Source: Paraburkholderia humisilvae
GTDB taxonomy: Bacteria > Pseudomonadota > Gammaproteobacteria > Burkholderiales > Burkholderiaceae
Reading direction: 5' to 3'
DNA: 64,000 bases
NCBI RefSeq assembly: GCF_902859855.1
Contig: NZ_CADIKH010000006.1
Coordinates: 62,001 to 126,000 of the forward strand
The position numbers and the translations under genes are program-made. This document shows, in pieces, positions 54,262 through 62,728 of this stretch. Position 1 is the stretch's first letter. The number at the start of each line of letters is the position of its first letter. The notes under the pieces are model-generated. The model did not search any database. It was not told the origin of the DNA and was given only the letters and a program-made list of their open reading frames with translations.

Positions 54262-55554
54262 TTAGCCGAACGCCGGCAACACCGCCTGCGCCCACGCGGC
54301 GAACTCCAGCACGCTGCGGTCCGCGTCGCGCGCGCCGATCAGTTGCAGCCCAAGCGGCAACCCATTCGCCGTGCGCCCCGAAGGAATCGTCACGGCCGGC
54401 ATACCGAGAAAACTCCACGGGACACAGAACGTCGCGTCGCCGGTATCGTCAAGCCCGCGCGGCGCGCCGCCTGTCGCCGGCGGCGACACGAGCACGTCGC
54501 AGCCACCGACAAATGCCGCCGATTGCGCGGAAAGCTCCTTTTGCAGCGTGCGCGCTTCGTCGTACTTTGCGGCCGGCACCGCGGCGCCGGCTTCGACCAG
54601 CGCCTTCATCCGGTCGCTGACCTTGTCCGGATGGGTCGCCGCAACCGGGCCGATGTTGCGATGCGCTTCGACTTGCAGAATCGTATGCAGTGCATCGACG
54701 ATCACCGGCAAATCCACATGCAATTCGAATTCGAACGGCTGCACGCCAGCGGCATGCAGCCGTTCGATCGATGCTTCGAAATTCGCCTTCTGTTCGTCGT
54801 CGGCGCGCGACCAGAGCGACGTGCGGATAATGCCGACCGAGATCGGGCGGCGCGGCGTAAAAGCGGCCTGCCATGCATCGACAGAGGCGAGCGCGTCGGG
54901 ATTGCCATCAACGAAGAGCGCGTGCGCCAGCGCCACATCATCGACGCGATTGGCAAAGAAACCGATATGGTCGAGCGATTGCGACAGCGGATGGGCGCCC
55001 GTGGTCGGCACGCGCCCGTGCGTCGGCTTGTAGCCGACCACGCCGCAATAAGCCGCCGGACGGATCACCGAACCGAGTGTCTGTGTGCCGACCGCAAGCG
55101 GCACGATACCCGCGCCGACCGCGGCGGCCGATCCGCTCGACGAGCCGCCCGGCGTATGCAGCGGGTTCCACGGATTGACAGTCGGCCCCGGCTGGCGCCA
55201 TGCGAATTCGGTGGTCACGGTCTTGCCAAACACGATGCCGCCGAACTCGCGAATGCGCGCGACGATCGCCGCGTCTTCAGCCGGCAGGTGGCCTGCATAG
55301 ACCGGCGAGCCGTAGGTGGTCGGCATGTCGGCGGTTGCGATCAGGTCCTTCACGGCGATCGGCATGCCCGCGAGCGGCTTGCTGGCCGCGTGGTCGACGC
55401 CATCGTAGTGATCGGGCCGGAAGGTAAAAGCCTTCAACTGCGGGTCACGCTCGTCGGCGCGCGCGCGAGCCTGAGCGAGCCGCGACGCGCACGCTTGCGC
55501 ATCGCCGCGGCTCGCGATCAGGGTCGTGGCCCAAGGCTGGTTGTCGAGTTTCAT
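54262..55554 (-). CDS. Amidase (amidase signature family)
   Basis: 430 residues. The Ser-cisSer-Lys machinery is visible: K69 (PIAVKDL), the GGSSSGSAAAV loop at 136-146 and S162 (GTQTLGSVIRPA). It hydrolyses an amide to carboxylate and ammonia. It lies about 100 bp after the binding protein of a NitT/TauT-type ABC transporter on the same strand and before a GntR regulator, suggesting the imported compound is an amide or is converted to one. No signal peptide. The substrate is unidentified. Confidence 0.9.
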   Translation of the reverse strand: MKLDNQPWATTLIASRGDAQACASRLAQARARADERDPQLKAFTFRPDHYDGVDHAASKPLAGMPIAVKDLIATADMPTTYGSPVYAGHLPAEDAAIVARIREFGGIVFGKTVTTEFAWRQPGPTVNPWNPLHTPGGSSSGSAAAVGAGIVPLAVGTQTLGSVIRPAAYCGVVGYKPTHGRVPTTGAHPLSQSLDHIGFFANRVDDVALAHALFVDGNPDALASVDAWQAAFTPRRPISVGIIRTSLWSRADDEQKANFEASIERLHAAGVQPFEFELHVDLPVIVDALHTILQVEAHRNIGPVAATHPDKVSDRMKALVEAGAAVPAAKYDEARTLQKELSAQSAAFVGGCDVLVSPPATGGAPRGLDDTGDATFCVPWSFLGMPAVTIPSGRTANGLPLGLQLIGARDADRSVLEFAAWAQAVLPAFG

Positions 55555-55652
55555 GGAGGTGGGTTGACGGAGTTGAACGAAGGGCAGGGCCGCGCGGTGT
55601 GGGTCCGCGACGGCAGTCGGACCGGCGCGCCCGCATCGCCGATCTTGCGCGC

Positions 55653-56636
55653 CTATTTTCCGGCGGTCGCCTTCGCAAATGAATTGTCGACCGCGCTTGC
55701 GTATGTCACCGAGCCCGGCTTGATGTTGCCAATGTATTCCTGCAAGTCGAGCGCGTTACGGAACGCCTGTTCGGAAATCTCCGGCGTTTGTGCGTAGATT
55801 TTCTGGCCGATCAGGCGCTCGACCGCATTATCGACCACTGCTTTCGACAGCGTCGGGAACTCCGCCGCGGCCACTGCCTTCGCGGTTTCCGGCGATGACT
55901 GGATCAGCGCTTCCGCTTCGCCGAGCGCTTTGACAAATGCCGTAACCATTTGCGGCTTGTCCTTGATTGTCGACGCGAGCGTGTCGATCGTCGAGAACGC
56001 ATAGCCGCCCGGATAAGCTTTCGGGAACCCGTAAACGATCTTGTAGCCCTGCGCGAGCCCTTCATCGACCTGCGGTTCGTAAAGCGCGGCGGCGTCCGCG
56101 CGCCCGGCGGTGACCGGCGACAGTTCGGTGCCGATCTGCACGGTATCGAGCTTCACGTCGTTGATCTTCTGTTCCTTGATCAGGCGTTGCAGAAGATAGG
56201 TACTGGTGGTCGGCGGCAGCGCGGTCGATACGTTCTTGCCGGCAAGGTCGGTCGGACTCTTCAGCGGCGAACTGCCCGGCGCGATCACCCAGACCGGCAC
56301 GCCCGCGACCACGTTCGCGACGTTCACGAGCGACGCGCCTTTGAGATTCGCGAGGATCGCCGTCATCGGGTCCTGCAGCGAAAAGTCCGCATGGCCGCCG
56401 ATCACCGCGGCGACGCCGGCCGCGCCGCCGCCAGCCGTCACTTTCTGCACGTCGAGACCGTGCTTCGCGAACAGGCCTTTGTCGATGCCCACATAAAGCG
56501 GCAGATACTGGATCGACTGGAACGCCTGATAGACCACCACTTTTTCAGGCGCCGCCGCATAGGCGCTTTGCAATCCGAGTCCCGTAGCGAGCGAGAGGGC
56601 GATCACGGCGAGCCGCTTCATCGTTTTGTTTTCCAT
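55653..56636 (-). CDS. ABC transporter substrate-binding protein (NitT/TauT, NMT1-like)
   Basis: 327 residues from the ATG at 56636, with AAAGGA upstream; the gene overlaps the permease end by 19 bp. Signal peptide MENKTMKRLAVIALSLATGL...AYAA. The mature protein opens KVVVYQAFQSIQYLPLYVGIDKGLFAKHGLDV, and VTAGGGAAGVAAVIGGHADF and LPPTTSTYLLQRL are typical NMT1/SsuA-like ligand motifs. It would bind an anion, aromatic or pyrimidine-like nutrient. Works with the permease and ATPase encoded upstream. Confidence 0.9.
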   Translation of the reverse strand: MENKTMKRLAVIALSLATGLGLQSAYAAAPEKVVVYQAFQSIQYLPLYVGIDKGLFAKHGLDVQKVTAGGGAAGVAAVIGGHADFSLQDPMTAILANLKGASLVNVANVVAGVPVWVIAPGSSPLKSPTDLAGKNVSTALPPTTSTYLLQRLIKEQKINDVKLDTVQIGTELSPVTAGRADAAALYEPQVDEGLAQGYKIVYGFPKAYPGGYAFSTIDTLASTIKDKPQMVTAFVKALGEAEALIQSSPETAKAVAAAEFPTLSKAVVDNAVERLIGQKIYAQTPEISEQAFRNALDLQEYIGNIKPGSVTYASAVDNSFAKATAGK

Positions 56637-57433
56637 GTGATGATCCTTTTTTCAGCGAATTGAACGATCCACGTGAGCAGCGTGGCCATCAACGTCAGCA
56701 CGATGATGCCGAGCCAGACGGTATTGAGGTCGAACAGCGAACCTGCGACAAAGACTTCATGGCCGAGACCCGCCTGTGATGCGATGTATTCGCCGACCAC
56801 CGCGCCGATCAGCGCGAAGCCGATGTTCACGCGCAGCGTCGAGAAGATCCACGGCAGCGCACCGGGCACGATCAGCTTGCGGAAAATCATCGATGGCTTC
56901 GCATTGAACGAGCGGAACAGGTTCAACAGGTCGCGGTCGACTTCGCGCGCCGCCGCGCATGACGAGATCATCGCGACGGCGAACGTCGAGATGCCGGCGA
57001 GCCACACCTTCGATGTCATGTCCGAGCCGAACCAGATCACGATCAGCGGCCCGAGCGCGATCTTCGGGATACTGTTGAGCAACACCGAGAAGCCTTCGGC
57101 GATGCCGGACACGCGCGGCACGAACCACAGCAGCAGGCCGAGACCGATGCCAAGGCCGCTGCCGACCACCAGCCCGACGACCGTTTCATACAGCGTGGTC
57201 AGCGTGTCGGGTATCAGCGTGCCTTGCGTCAGGCCGATCTGCGCGGTCTTGTAGATGCCTGCCGGCGAGCCGAACAGTTGGCCGTTGATCCATCCGCGCG
57301 CGGCGGCAACCTGCCACAGCGCGACCAGCGCGAGCATGATCGCGCTGACCGCGGCGGCGCCGGTCAGATCGCGTGACGCGCGGCGCTTCGCGCGCACGGG
57401 CGCCGGCGGGTTGGAAAGAATCGCATCGCTCAT
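56618..57433 (-). CDS. ABC transporter permease (SsuC/TauC-like)
   Basis: 271 residues with six membrane segments (AAAVSAIMLALVALWQVAAARGW, VGLVVGSGLGIGLGLLLWF, VWLAGISTFAVAMISSCAA). The EAA loop is DRDLLNLFRSFNAKPSMIFRKLIVPGALPW. The end LTLMATLLTWIVQFAEKRIITWK is typical for the family. Overlaps the ATPase gene by 4 bp upstream and the binding protein by 19 bp downstream, indicating translational coupling. Confidence 0.92.
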   Translation of the reverse strand: MSDAILSNPPAPVRAKRRASRDLTGAAAVSAIMLALVALWQVAAARGWINGQLFGSPAGIYKTAQIGLTQGTLIPDTLTTLYETVVGLVVGSGLGIGLGLLLWFVPRVSGIAEGFSVLLNSIPKIALGPLIVIWFGSDMTSKVWLAGISTFAVAMISSCAAAREVDRDLLNLFRSFNAKPSMIFRKLIVPGALPWIFSTLRVNIGFALIGAVVGEYIASQAGLGHEVFVAGSLFDLNTVWLGIIVLTLMATLLTWIVQFAEKRIITWKTKR

Positions 57434-58344
57434 GCCGCTAGTCCTCGGTATGGGTCAGGGTTCGGGCTGCTGTTTTGACTGCTGCGCTCACGGCTACCGG
57501 GCTGGCCCGTGGGTCCGCGCAGTGCGCCCCAGATGCGCGCATGCCATGTGCGAAATTCGGGCGCTTCGCGAGCGGTGATCGCGTTACGCGCGCCGTCGAC
57601 GGTCAGCTCGATGTCGAGCGCCTGTTCGATGCGCGCGGGCCGGCCGCCGAGAATGATCACGCGGTCGCTCATCGCGATCGCTTCCTCGATGTCGTGCGTG
57701 ACGAGCACAACACTGGTGCCGCTCGTCTCGCGCAGTGCCATCACGTCGTCTTCGAGTGCAAGGCGCGTTTCGTAGTCGAGCGCCGAGAACGGCTCGTCGA
57801 GCAGCACCAGAGTCGGGTCGACCAGCAGCGTGCGCGTCAGTGCGACACGCTGACGCATGCCGCCCGACAACGCATGCGGATACGCATCGGCGACAGCGCC
57901 CAGGCCATAGCGCGCGAGCATGTGCCGCGCGCGTTCGAGATCGTGAGCGGTGACCTTGCGAAACAGTTCGATGCCGAGCACCGCGTTTTCGAGCACCGAA
58001 CGCCACGGCAGCAGCAGGTCTTTCTGCAACATGTACGCGATACGGCCGGGCGATCCATCGGCGCGCGGACCAATCGCGATGCGGCCCGACTGAGGCGGCA
58101 AAAGCCCCGAGATCAGATTGAACAGCGTGCTTTTACCGGCGCCGCTGCGGCCGACGATCGATACGATCTCGCCGCTGCCGACGCTGAAATCGAGTCCGGC
58201 AAAAATCGGCACGGGCGAGCCGTCTTCGGCTTCGAAGGTGTGAGTCAGCTCCGTGACGTGCAGCCGCGCGGGCGATGCGGCCGCATCGCGCGCGACCGCG
58301 GGCGGGGAAGGGGCATGGGCGTTGATCGGCATCGTGATCGGCAT
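57430..58344 (-). CDS. ABC transporter ATP-binding protein (SsuB/TauB-like)
   Basis: 304 residues. Walker A GRSGAGKST, Q-loop MLQKDLLLPWRSVLENA, signature LSGGMRQRVALTRTLL, Walker B LVLLDEPFSALD and H-loop VTHDIEEA are intact and typical of nitrate/sulfonate-type ATPases. It is the first gene of the transporter set and would drive import with the permease and binding protein downstream. A proline/alanine-rich N-terminal ~25 residues precede the domain, and the C-terminal ~30 residues are disordered. Confidence 0.92.
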   Translation of the reverse strand: MPITMPINAHAPSPPAVARDAAASPARLHVTELTHTFEAEDGSPVPIFAGLDFSVGSGEIVSIVGRSGAGKSTLFNLISGLLPPQSGRIAIGPRADGSPGRIAYMLQKDLLLPWRSVLENAVLGIELFRKVTAHDLERARHMLARYGLGAVADAYPHALSGGMRQRVALTRTLLVDPTLVLLDEPFSALDYETRLALEDDVMALRETSGTSVVLVTHDIEEAIAMSDRVIILGGRPARIEQALDIELTVDGARNAITAREAPEFRTWHARIWGALRGPTGQPGSRERSSQNSSPNPDPYRGLAA

Positions 58345-58532
58345 CGAACGGGTTCATCGATTCCGCAAGCGCACATGCGCAGGCGGCCGCAGCAACGGCG
58401 TCTCCGCTATGTGGATGACGCGATGCACAATGCACAATGCACGGCTCAAAATAACCGGGCAAGCTGATCAAAAAAGAATGTGAAACGTGTCGCTCGCGCG
58501 AAGCGTGACGCGTGAAAGGCGAGAGAATTGTT

Positions 58533-58559
58533 CGTGAAGCGTGGTTGTAAAGCTTCACG
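58533..58559 (-). terminator. Inverted repeat after the mutase-family gene
   Basis: CGTGAAGC (58533-58540) and GCTTCACG (58552-58559) form a perfect 8-bp stem with an 11-nt loop, 32 bases past the stop of the upstream minus-strand gene. No U-tract is present. Terminator or spacer element before the ABC operon. Confidence 0.4.
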
Positions 58560-58590
58560 ATCAGGTGACGAATGAAACGCTCGCGCCCCG

Positions 58591-59478
58591 CTATCGGTAG
58601 CGTTGATCGAGCGCGCCGATTTCGCACAGGCCGACCGTATCGGTGAAATCGTCAAAGCTCGGCAGTTGGTCGAGACGCCCCGCCGGTGTGCCGTGCGCTT
58701 TCACATGCGCGAGATGCTCGCGCAGGGCGGACGCCATCGCGAGCACCGAGCCGATCGGGAATAGCACCAGCGCGAATTTCATCTTGCGGATGCGATCGAT
58801 GTCGATCGCGGGCGTGCGGCCGCCTTCGAGCCAGTTCAACAGCAGCGTATGGCCATCGAGTTCATCGGCAATTTTTTCGAGTTCCTGTTCGGTGTCCGGT
58901 GCTTCGATCCACAGGATGTCCGCACCGGCCTGCGCATAACGCCTTGCACGTTCAATGGCTGCATCGACACCTTCGACCGCGAGCGCGTCGGTGCGCGCGA
59001 TCAGCACGAAATCGGGATCGGTACGGGCGTCGACGGCCGCGCGCAGCTTGGCCACCATGTCCTCGACCGGAATCACGCTCTTGCCTGACATATGGCCACA
59101 GCGCTTCGGGCTGACCTGATCTTCGAGATGAATTGCGGCCACGCCGGCCTGCTCGTAATCGCGCACGGTGCGAATCACGTTCAAAGGATTGCCATAACCG
59201 GTATCCGCATCGGCGATCACCGGCAAGCCGACCGTTTGCACAATGCGGCGGGCGTTATCGATCATCTCGGATTCGCCGAGCAAACCGATGTCCGGTCTGC
59301 CGAGCAGCGATGCGGTGGTTGCGAAGCCACCCATGTAAACCGCATCGAAACCGGCCTGCTCGACGAGGCGCGCGGAAAGCGCATCGTGACTGCCTGGCGC
59401 AAGCAGCGGCCGGTTGTGATCGAGCAGTTCGCGCAGACGTCGACGTGGATTGCCCGGGTTGGAGAGGAAGGCTGGCAT
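58591..59478 (-). CDS. Isocitrate lyase / PEP mutase family enzyme
   Basis: 295 residues from the ATG at 59478 (MPAFLSNPGNPRRRLRELLD), with AAGGTG upstream; longer frames are not needed. TIM-barrel features are GSHDALSARLVEQAGFDAVYMGGF, the metal-binding DADTGYGN (90-97) and the catalytic-loop KRCGHMSGK with C127. This family includes methylisocitrate lyase, carboxyvinyl-phosphonate mutase and oxaloacetate hydrolase. It lies upstream of the ABC operon on the same strand and divergent from a D-2-hydroxyacid dehydrogenase. The substrate is undetermined. Confidence 0.88.
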   Translation of the reverse strand: MPAFLSNPGNPRRRLRELLDHNRPLLAPGSHDALSARLVEQAGFDAVYMGGFATTASLLGRPDIGLLGESEMIDNARRIVQTVGLPVIADADTGYGNPLNVIRTVRDYEQAGVAAIHLEDQVSPKRCGHMSGKSVIPVEDMVAKLRAAVDARTDPDFVLIARTDALAVEGVDAAIERARRYAQAGADILWIEAPDTEQELEKIADELDGHTLLLNWLEGGRTPAIDIDRIRKMKFALVLFPIGSVLAMASALREHLAHVKAHGTPAGRLDQLPSFDDFTDTVGLCEIGALDQRYR

Positions 59479-59869
59479 ATGACACCTTGATGGATCGATA
59501 CAGCACAATCGGGAAGCAACGGACATAACCAACGCAATACCTGAGCCCGGTCGCTTCGATGCGTCGAGTTTGGACAACACAGCCACGCGGCGATATCCCG
59601 ATTGAGATGGTTTTGTGAGATTCGATTGGCGACAAATTGTTACGGCGCGCCCCGCCGCGTAGGCGCGATGTCGCATCGCCGGGGCGCGTGCCCGATCGGA
59701 TGTCGTGCTTTCGCAAGGTAGATGAACGTGCGATGTCGGAGCGCACGCTGCTAAACTTCGTGTGTCCAGAATGTCTTGAATCCGACAAATGTTCCGTTAG
59801 CGGATGAAGGTTCGTTAGCCGTTTTCCTCTATCCCTTTTCCATTTCTCGCCATAAGCTTGTATCCGGTT
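59479..59869. other. Divergent intergenic region, nothing recognised
   Basis: About 390 bp between the mutase-family gene and the D-2-hydroxyacid dehydrogenase gene. AT-rich around 59780-59865, a likely promoter zone. No operator-like palindrome was recognised. Confidence 0.4.
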
Positions 59870-60805
59870 ATGAATAAGCCTTCACTGCTTGTGCTGATCC
59901 CGCTTAAAGACGACAGCTATGCGCATGTCGCAGCCCGTTTCGAGGTTGTTTATGCGCCTACGCCCGCTGAACGCATTGCGGCTATCGAATCGCACGGTGC
60001 CGCGATACGCGCGGTACTGACGAACGGCACGACAGGTCTCACGGCCGCGGAACTCGACCGTCTGCCGGAGGTGGAGTTCGTCAGCGCGCTCGGTGCGGGC
60101 TACGAGAACATTGCGATCGAACCTGCGCGCTCACGTGGCATCGTGCTGTGCAACGGCGCGGGCACCAACGACGATTGCGTGGCCGATCATGCGTTCGCGT
60201 TGCTGCTTGCCGCAGTGCGCGACATCGCTTACCGCGACCATGCGGCGCGCAACGGCGTGTGGCGCGACCAGTTGCCGATGTGCCCGACGGTATCGGGCAA
60301 GCGCCTGGGCGTGGTGGGCCTGGGTCATATCGGTATGAAGGTCGCGCGCCGTGCGGCGGGTTTCGATATCGAAACGGCCTATCACAACCGCAAGCCGCGC
60401 ACCGATACCACGTTTCGCTATTTCGACAGCGTTGTCGAACTTGCGCGCTGGAGCGATTATCTGATCATCGCGACGCCCGGCGGTCAGGCCACGCATCATA
60501 TGGTCGGACGCACGGTGCTCGAAGCGCTCGGGCCGCGCGGCTTTCTCGTCAACGTCGCGCGCGGCAGCGTGGTCGATACGGCGGCGCTTGCGGACGCGCT
60601 CGCAAACGGGACAATCGCAGGCGCGGGCCTTGACGTCTACGAAGGGGAACCCGAACCGCCGCAGGCACTGCTGCCTCTGCGTAATGTCGTGCTGACGCCG
60701 CATGTGGCCGGCACGTCGCCGGAGTCGATCGCGGCGTCCGTGAGCCACTTCATCGACAATGCAATGCGTCATTTCGCGGGCGAAGCGGTACTGACGCCGA
60801 TCTGA
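59870..60805 (+). CDS. D-isomer specific 2-hydroxyacid dehydrogenase
   Basis: 311 residues from the ATG at 59870. The Rossmann motif GLGHIGMKVARRAAGFDI is intact, with catalytic Arg in NVARGSVVD, Glu in EGEPEPP and His in TPHVAGTSPES. It reduces a 2-keto acid to a D-2-hydroxy acid, or the reverse, probably with NADPH, as in glyoxylate/hydroxypyruvate reductases. No signal peptide. Divergent from the isocitrate-lyase-family gene, so both may act on the same organic acid pool. Confidence 0.9.
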   Translation: MNKPSLLVLIPLKDDSYAHVAARFEVVYAPTPAERIAAIESHGAAIRAVLTNGTTGLTAAELDRLPEVEFVSALGAGYENIAIEPARSRGIVLCNGAGTNDDCVADHAFALLLAAVRDIAYRDHAARNGVWRDQLPMCPTVSGKRLGVVGLGHIGMKVARRAAGFDIETAYHNRKPRTDTTFRYFDSVVELARWSDYLIIATPGGQATHHMVGRTVLEALGPRGFLVNVARGSVVDTAALADALANGTIAGAGLDVYEGEPEPPQALLPLRNVVLTPHVAGTSPESIAASVSHFIDNAMRHFAGEAVLTPI

Positions 60806-60927
60806 CGCGAACGGCTAATGGCGGGTGAACAAACGCGCGCCGCGTGCGGTGCAATCGGTACGGAAGGGGAATAAAGGGCTGAGCCTGGCTGTCATGAGGT
60901 TATGCCCTCCTTTTCCCGGAACCGATA

Positions 60928-62124
60928 ATGAAACTGGCCGACCTCGCGACACGTGAGTATTTCGACAATCCGTACCCGCTCTATGAAAAACTTCGCGCTG
61001 AAGGGCGTGTTGTCCGCGTGGGTCCGACGGCGGTGATGTCCGGACACTACGAGGTTGTCGATTCGATATTGCACGATCGCCGCTTCGGCAAGCGTTACCT
61101 CGAAAGTATCCGCGTGCGGTATGGCGACGACGCGCCCCAGATGAAGCTGTTTCAAGGGTTCAGTCGCATGTTCCTCGTGTTGAACCCGCCCGTTCATACG
61201 CGCCTGCGCAGCCTGATGATGAAAGCATTCAATGCGCGGCAGGTCGAAGCCATGAAGGACGTCGCCCAGCGCGCCTGCCATGAACTGATCGATGCATTCG
61301 AGCACGAAGCAACGGCCGATATCACCAGGCAGTTTGCGTTTCATCTGCCGGTCAGCATCATTGGCCGGATGCTGGATATTCCTGTCGAAGAGGCGACGAG
61401 GCTGGGCGTCGGGGCGAGTGTGGTGGCGAAGACATTCGATCTCGCGCCGTTGAGCCCGGATGACCTGGTGCGAGCGACTGCCGCCTATGAGGAGTTGGAG
61501 CGCTATTTCATCGACGTGATCGATGCGCGTCGCGCGCGGCTGGGCGACGATCTGATATCGCGGTTGCTCACCGTCGAAGAAAACGGCGAGAAGCTGTCGC
61601 AAGACGAAATCGTGTCGAATGTGATTCTGCTGTTTGTTGCCGGACACGAAACGACATCGAACATGATCGGCAATTCACTGATCGCGCTGCATCGTCATCC
61701 GGAACAGCTCGCACTGCTCAAGCGCGATCCGGCGCGGATGCCCCAAGCCGTGCTCGAGTGCCTGCGCTACGACAGCTCGGTGCAGTCGACGGTACGTACG
61801 CTGCTGGAAGAGACGGAAATTGACGGCGTCGAGATGCCGAGTGGCACGGCAGTCTTCGTGATGATGGGTTCCGCGAATCGCGATCCCGCGAAATTCACGC
61901 ATCCTGAGCGCCTCGATATTGATCGCGACGAAGGGCGGGTGCAGTCGTTCGGTGCGGGCATTCACCACTGCATCGGATACCGGCTCGCGCTGATCGAGCT
62001 CGAAACGGCGCTCCGCGTGCTATTCGAACGTTTGCCCGCTCTCGAACTGACGGAGCTCGACCGTCTGAGCTGGAATCAGCACGGCAATCTGCGCGGCGTG
62101 ACTTCGCTGGTCGCGCGCTGGTAG
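60928..62124 (+). CDS. Cytochrome P450
   Basis: 398 residues, the normal size for soluble bacterial P450s. The oxygen-binding I-helix reads AGHETTSN (238-245), the ExxR of the K-helix is in ECLRYDSSV, and the haem loop FGAGIHHCIGYRLA places the ligand at C348. There is no membrane anchor. Similar to CYP107-like enzymes acting on polyketides, terpenes or xenobiotics. No ferredoxin or reductase gene is adjacent. The substrate is unknown. Confidence 0.94.
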   Translation: MKLADLATREYFDNPYPLYEKLRAEGRVVRVGPTAVMSGHYEVVDSILHDRRFGKRYLESIRVRYGDDAPQMKLFQGFSRMFLVLNPPVHTRLRSLMMKAFNARQVEAMKDVAQRACHELIDAFEHEATADITRQFAFHLPVSIIGRMLDIPVEEATRLGVGASVVAKTFDLAPLSPDDLVRATAAYEELERYFIDVIDARRARLGDDLISRLLTVEENGEKLSQDEIVSNVILLFVAGHETTSNMIGNSLIALHRHPEQLALLKRDPARMPQAVLECLRYDSSVQSTVRTLLEETEIDGVEMPSGTAVFVMMGSANRDPAKFTHPERLDIDRDEGRVQSFGAGIHHCIGYRLALIELETALRVLFERLPALELTELDRLSWNQHGNLRGVTSLVARW

Positions 62125-62251
62125 ACGACACTCGCAACGCAAGCCGGTTTGTCATTCGTCGTTCACCCAACTAGACTGAACGGACGACAAAACAACAGAC
62201 GCCGGCCAATTGCGGCACGGCCTCAAGCAACACGGTTGCATGGGAGGCATC

Positions 62252-62674
62252 GTGACTCACTCTATCGCCGATGGCGCGCCGCGCGCGCTTGCACGCGCAT
62301 GCCTGTGCAGCGCCGCGTGCGGATTGATTGCGGTCGTCGTGTGCGGCCCGGTCGCCGCGGAACCCGTGACGACCGGGCCGCTTAGCATTATTGGTTCCGC
62401 GGTCGTGCGCGGGCCCGTGACCGTGGACGGGCCGCTTAAAGTCGGAGGAAATCTCGCGGTGCATGGCCCGCTCACCGCGGAGCGCGTCGCGCAACTCGAG
62501 CCCGACGATGCCGACCGCCGCGCGGGCGACAACAACTATTACGGTCCGCTTACCGTGCACGGTCCGCTTGTCGTGCACGGCGATCTCGAAGTACGCGGTC
62601 CGCTGGTCGTCAAAGGGCCGGCTGGCGCCGTCGGCCGGATCGACGTCGATGGGCCGATTACCGAGCGACGTTGA
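62252..62674 (+). CDS. Exported protein with GPL/VxGP repeats
   Basis: 140 residues from the GTG at 62252, with GGGAGG 3-4 bases upstream; ATG 62240 or 62210 are alternatives. A signal-like hydrophobic stretch (ACLCSAACGLIAVVVCGPVAA) is followed by repeats of the form GP(L/V)xVxGPL: GPLSIIGSAVVRGPVTVDGPLKVGGNLAVHGPL, then GPLTVHGPLVVHGDLEVRGPLVVKGP. The short hexapeptide-like rhythm suggests a left-handed or bactofilin-like beta-helix. Exported or periplasmic repeat protein with no known function. Confidence 0.7.
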   Translation: MTHSIADGAPRALARACLCSAACGLIAVVVCGPVAAEPVTTGPLSIIGSAVVRGPVTVDGPLKVGGNLAVHGPLTAERVAQLEPDDADRRAGDNNYYGPLTVHGPLVVHGDLEVRGPLVVKGPAGAVGRIDVDGPITERR

Positions 62675-62728
62675 CCCCAGGCGCACCCTGGGCTGGTATC
62701 GACCGGTCTGGCAATCCGGGCTACGCGA

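Noticed and set aside
58421-58442. Short acaatgc direct repeats
   Set aside because: Three 7-8-bp copies only; too short for a CRISPR or an attachment site.
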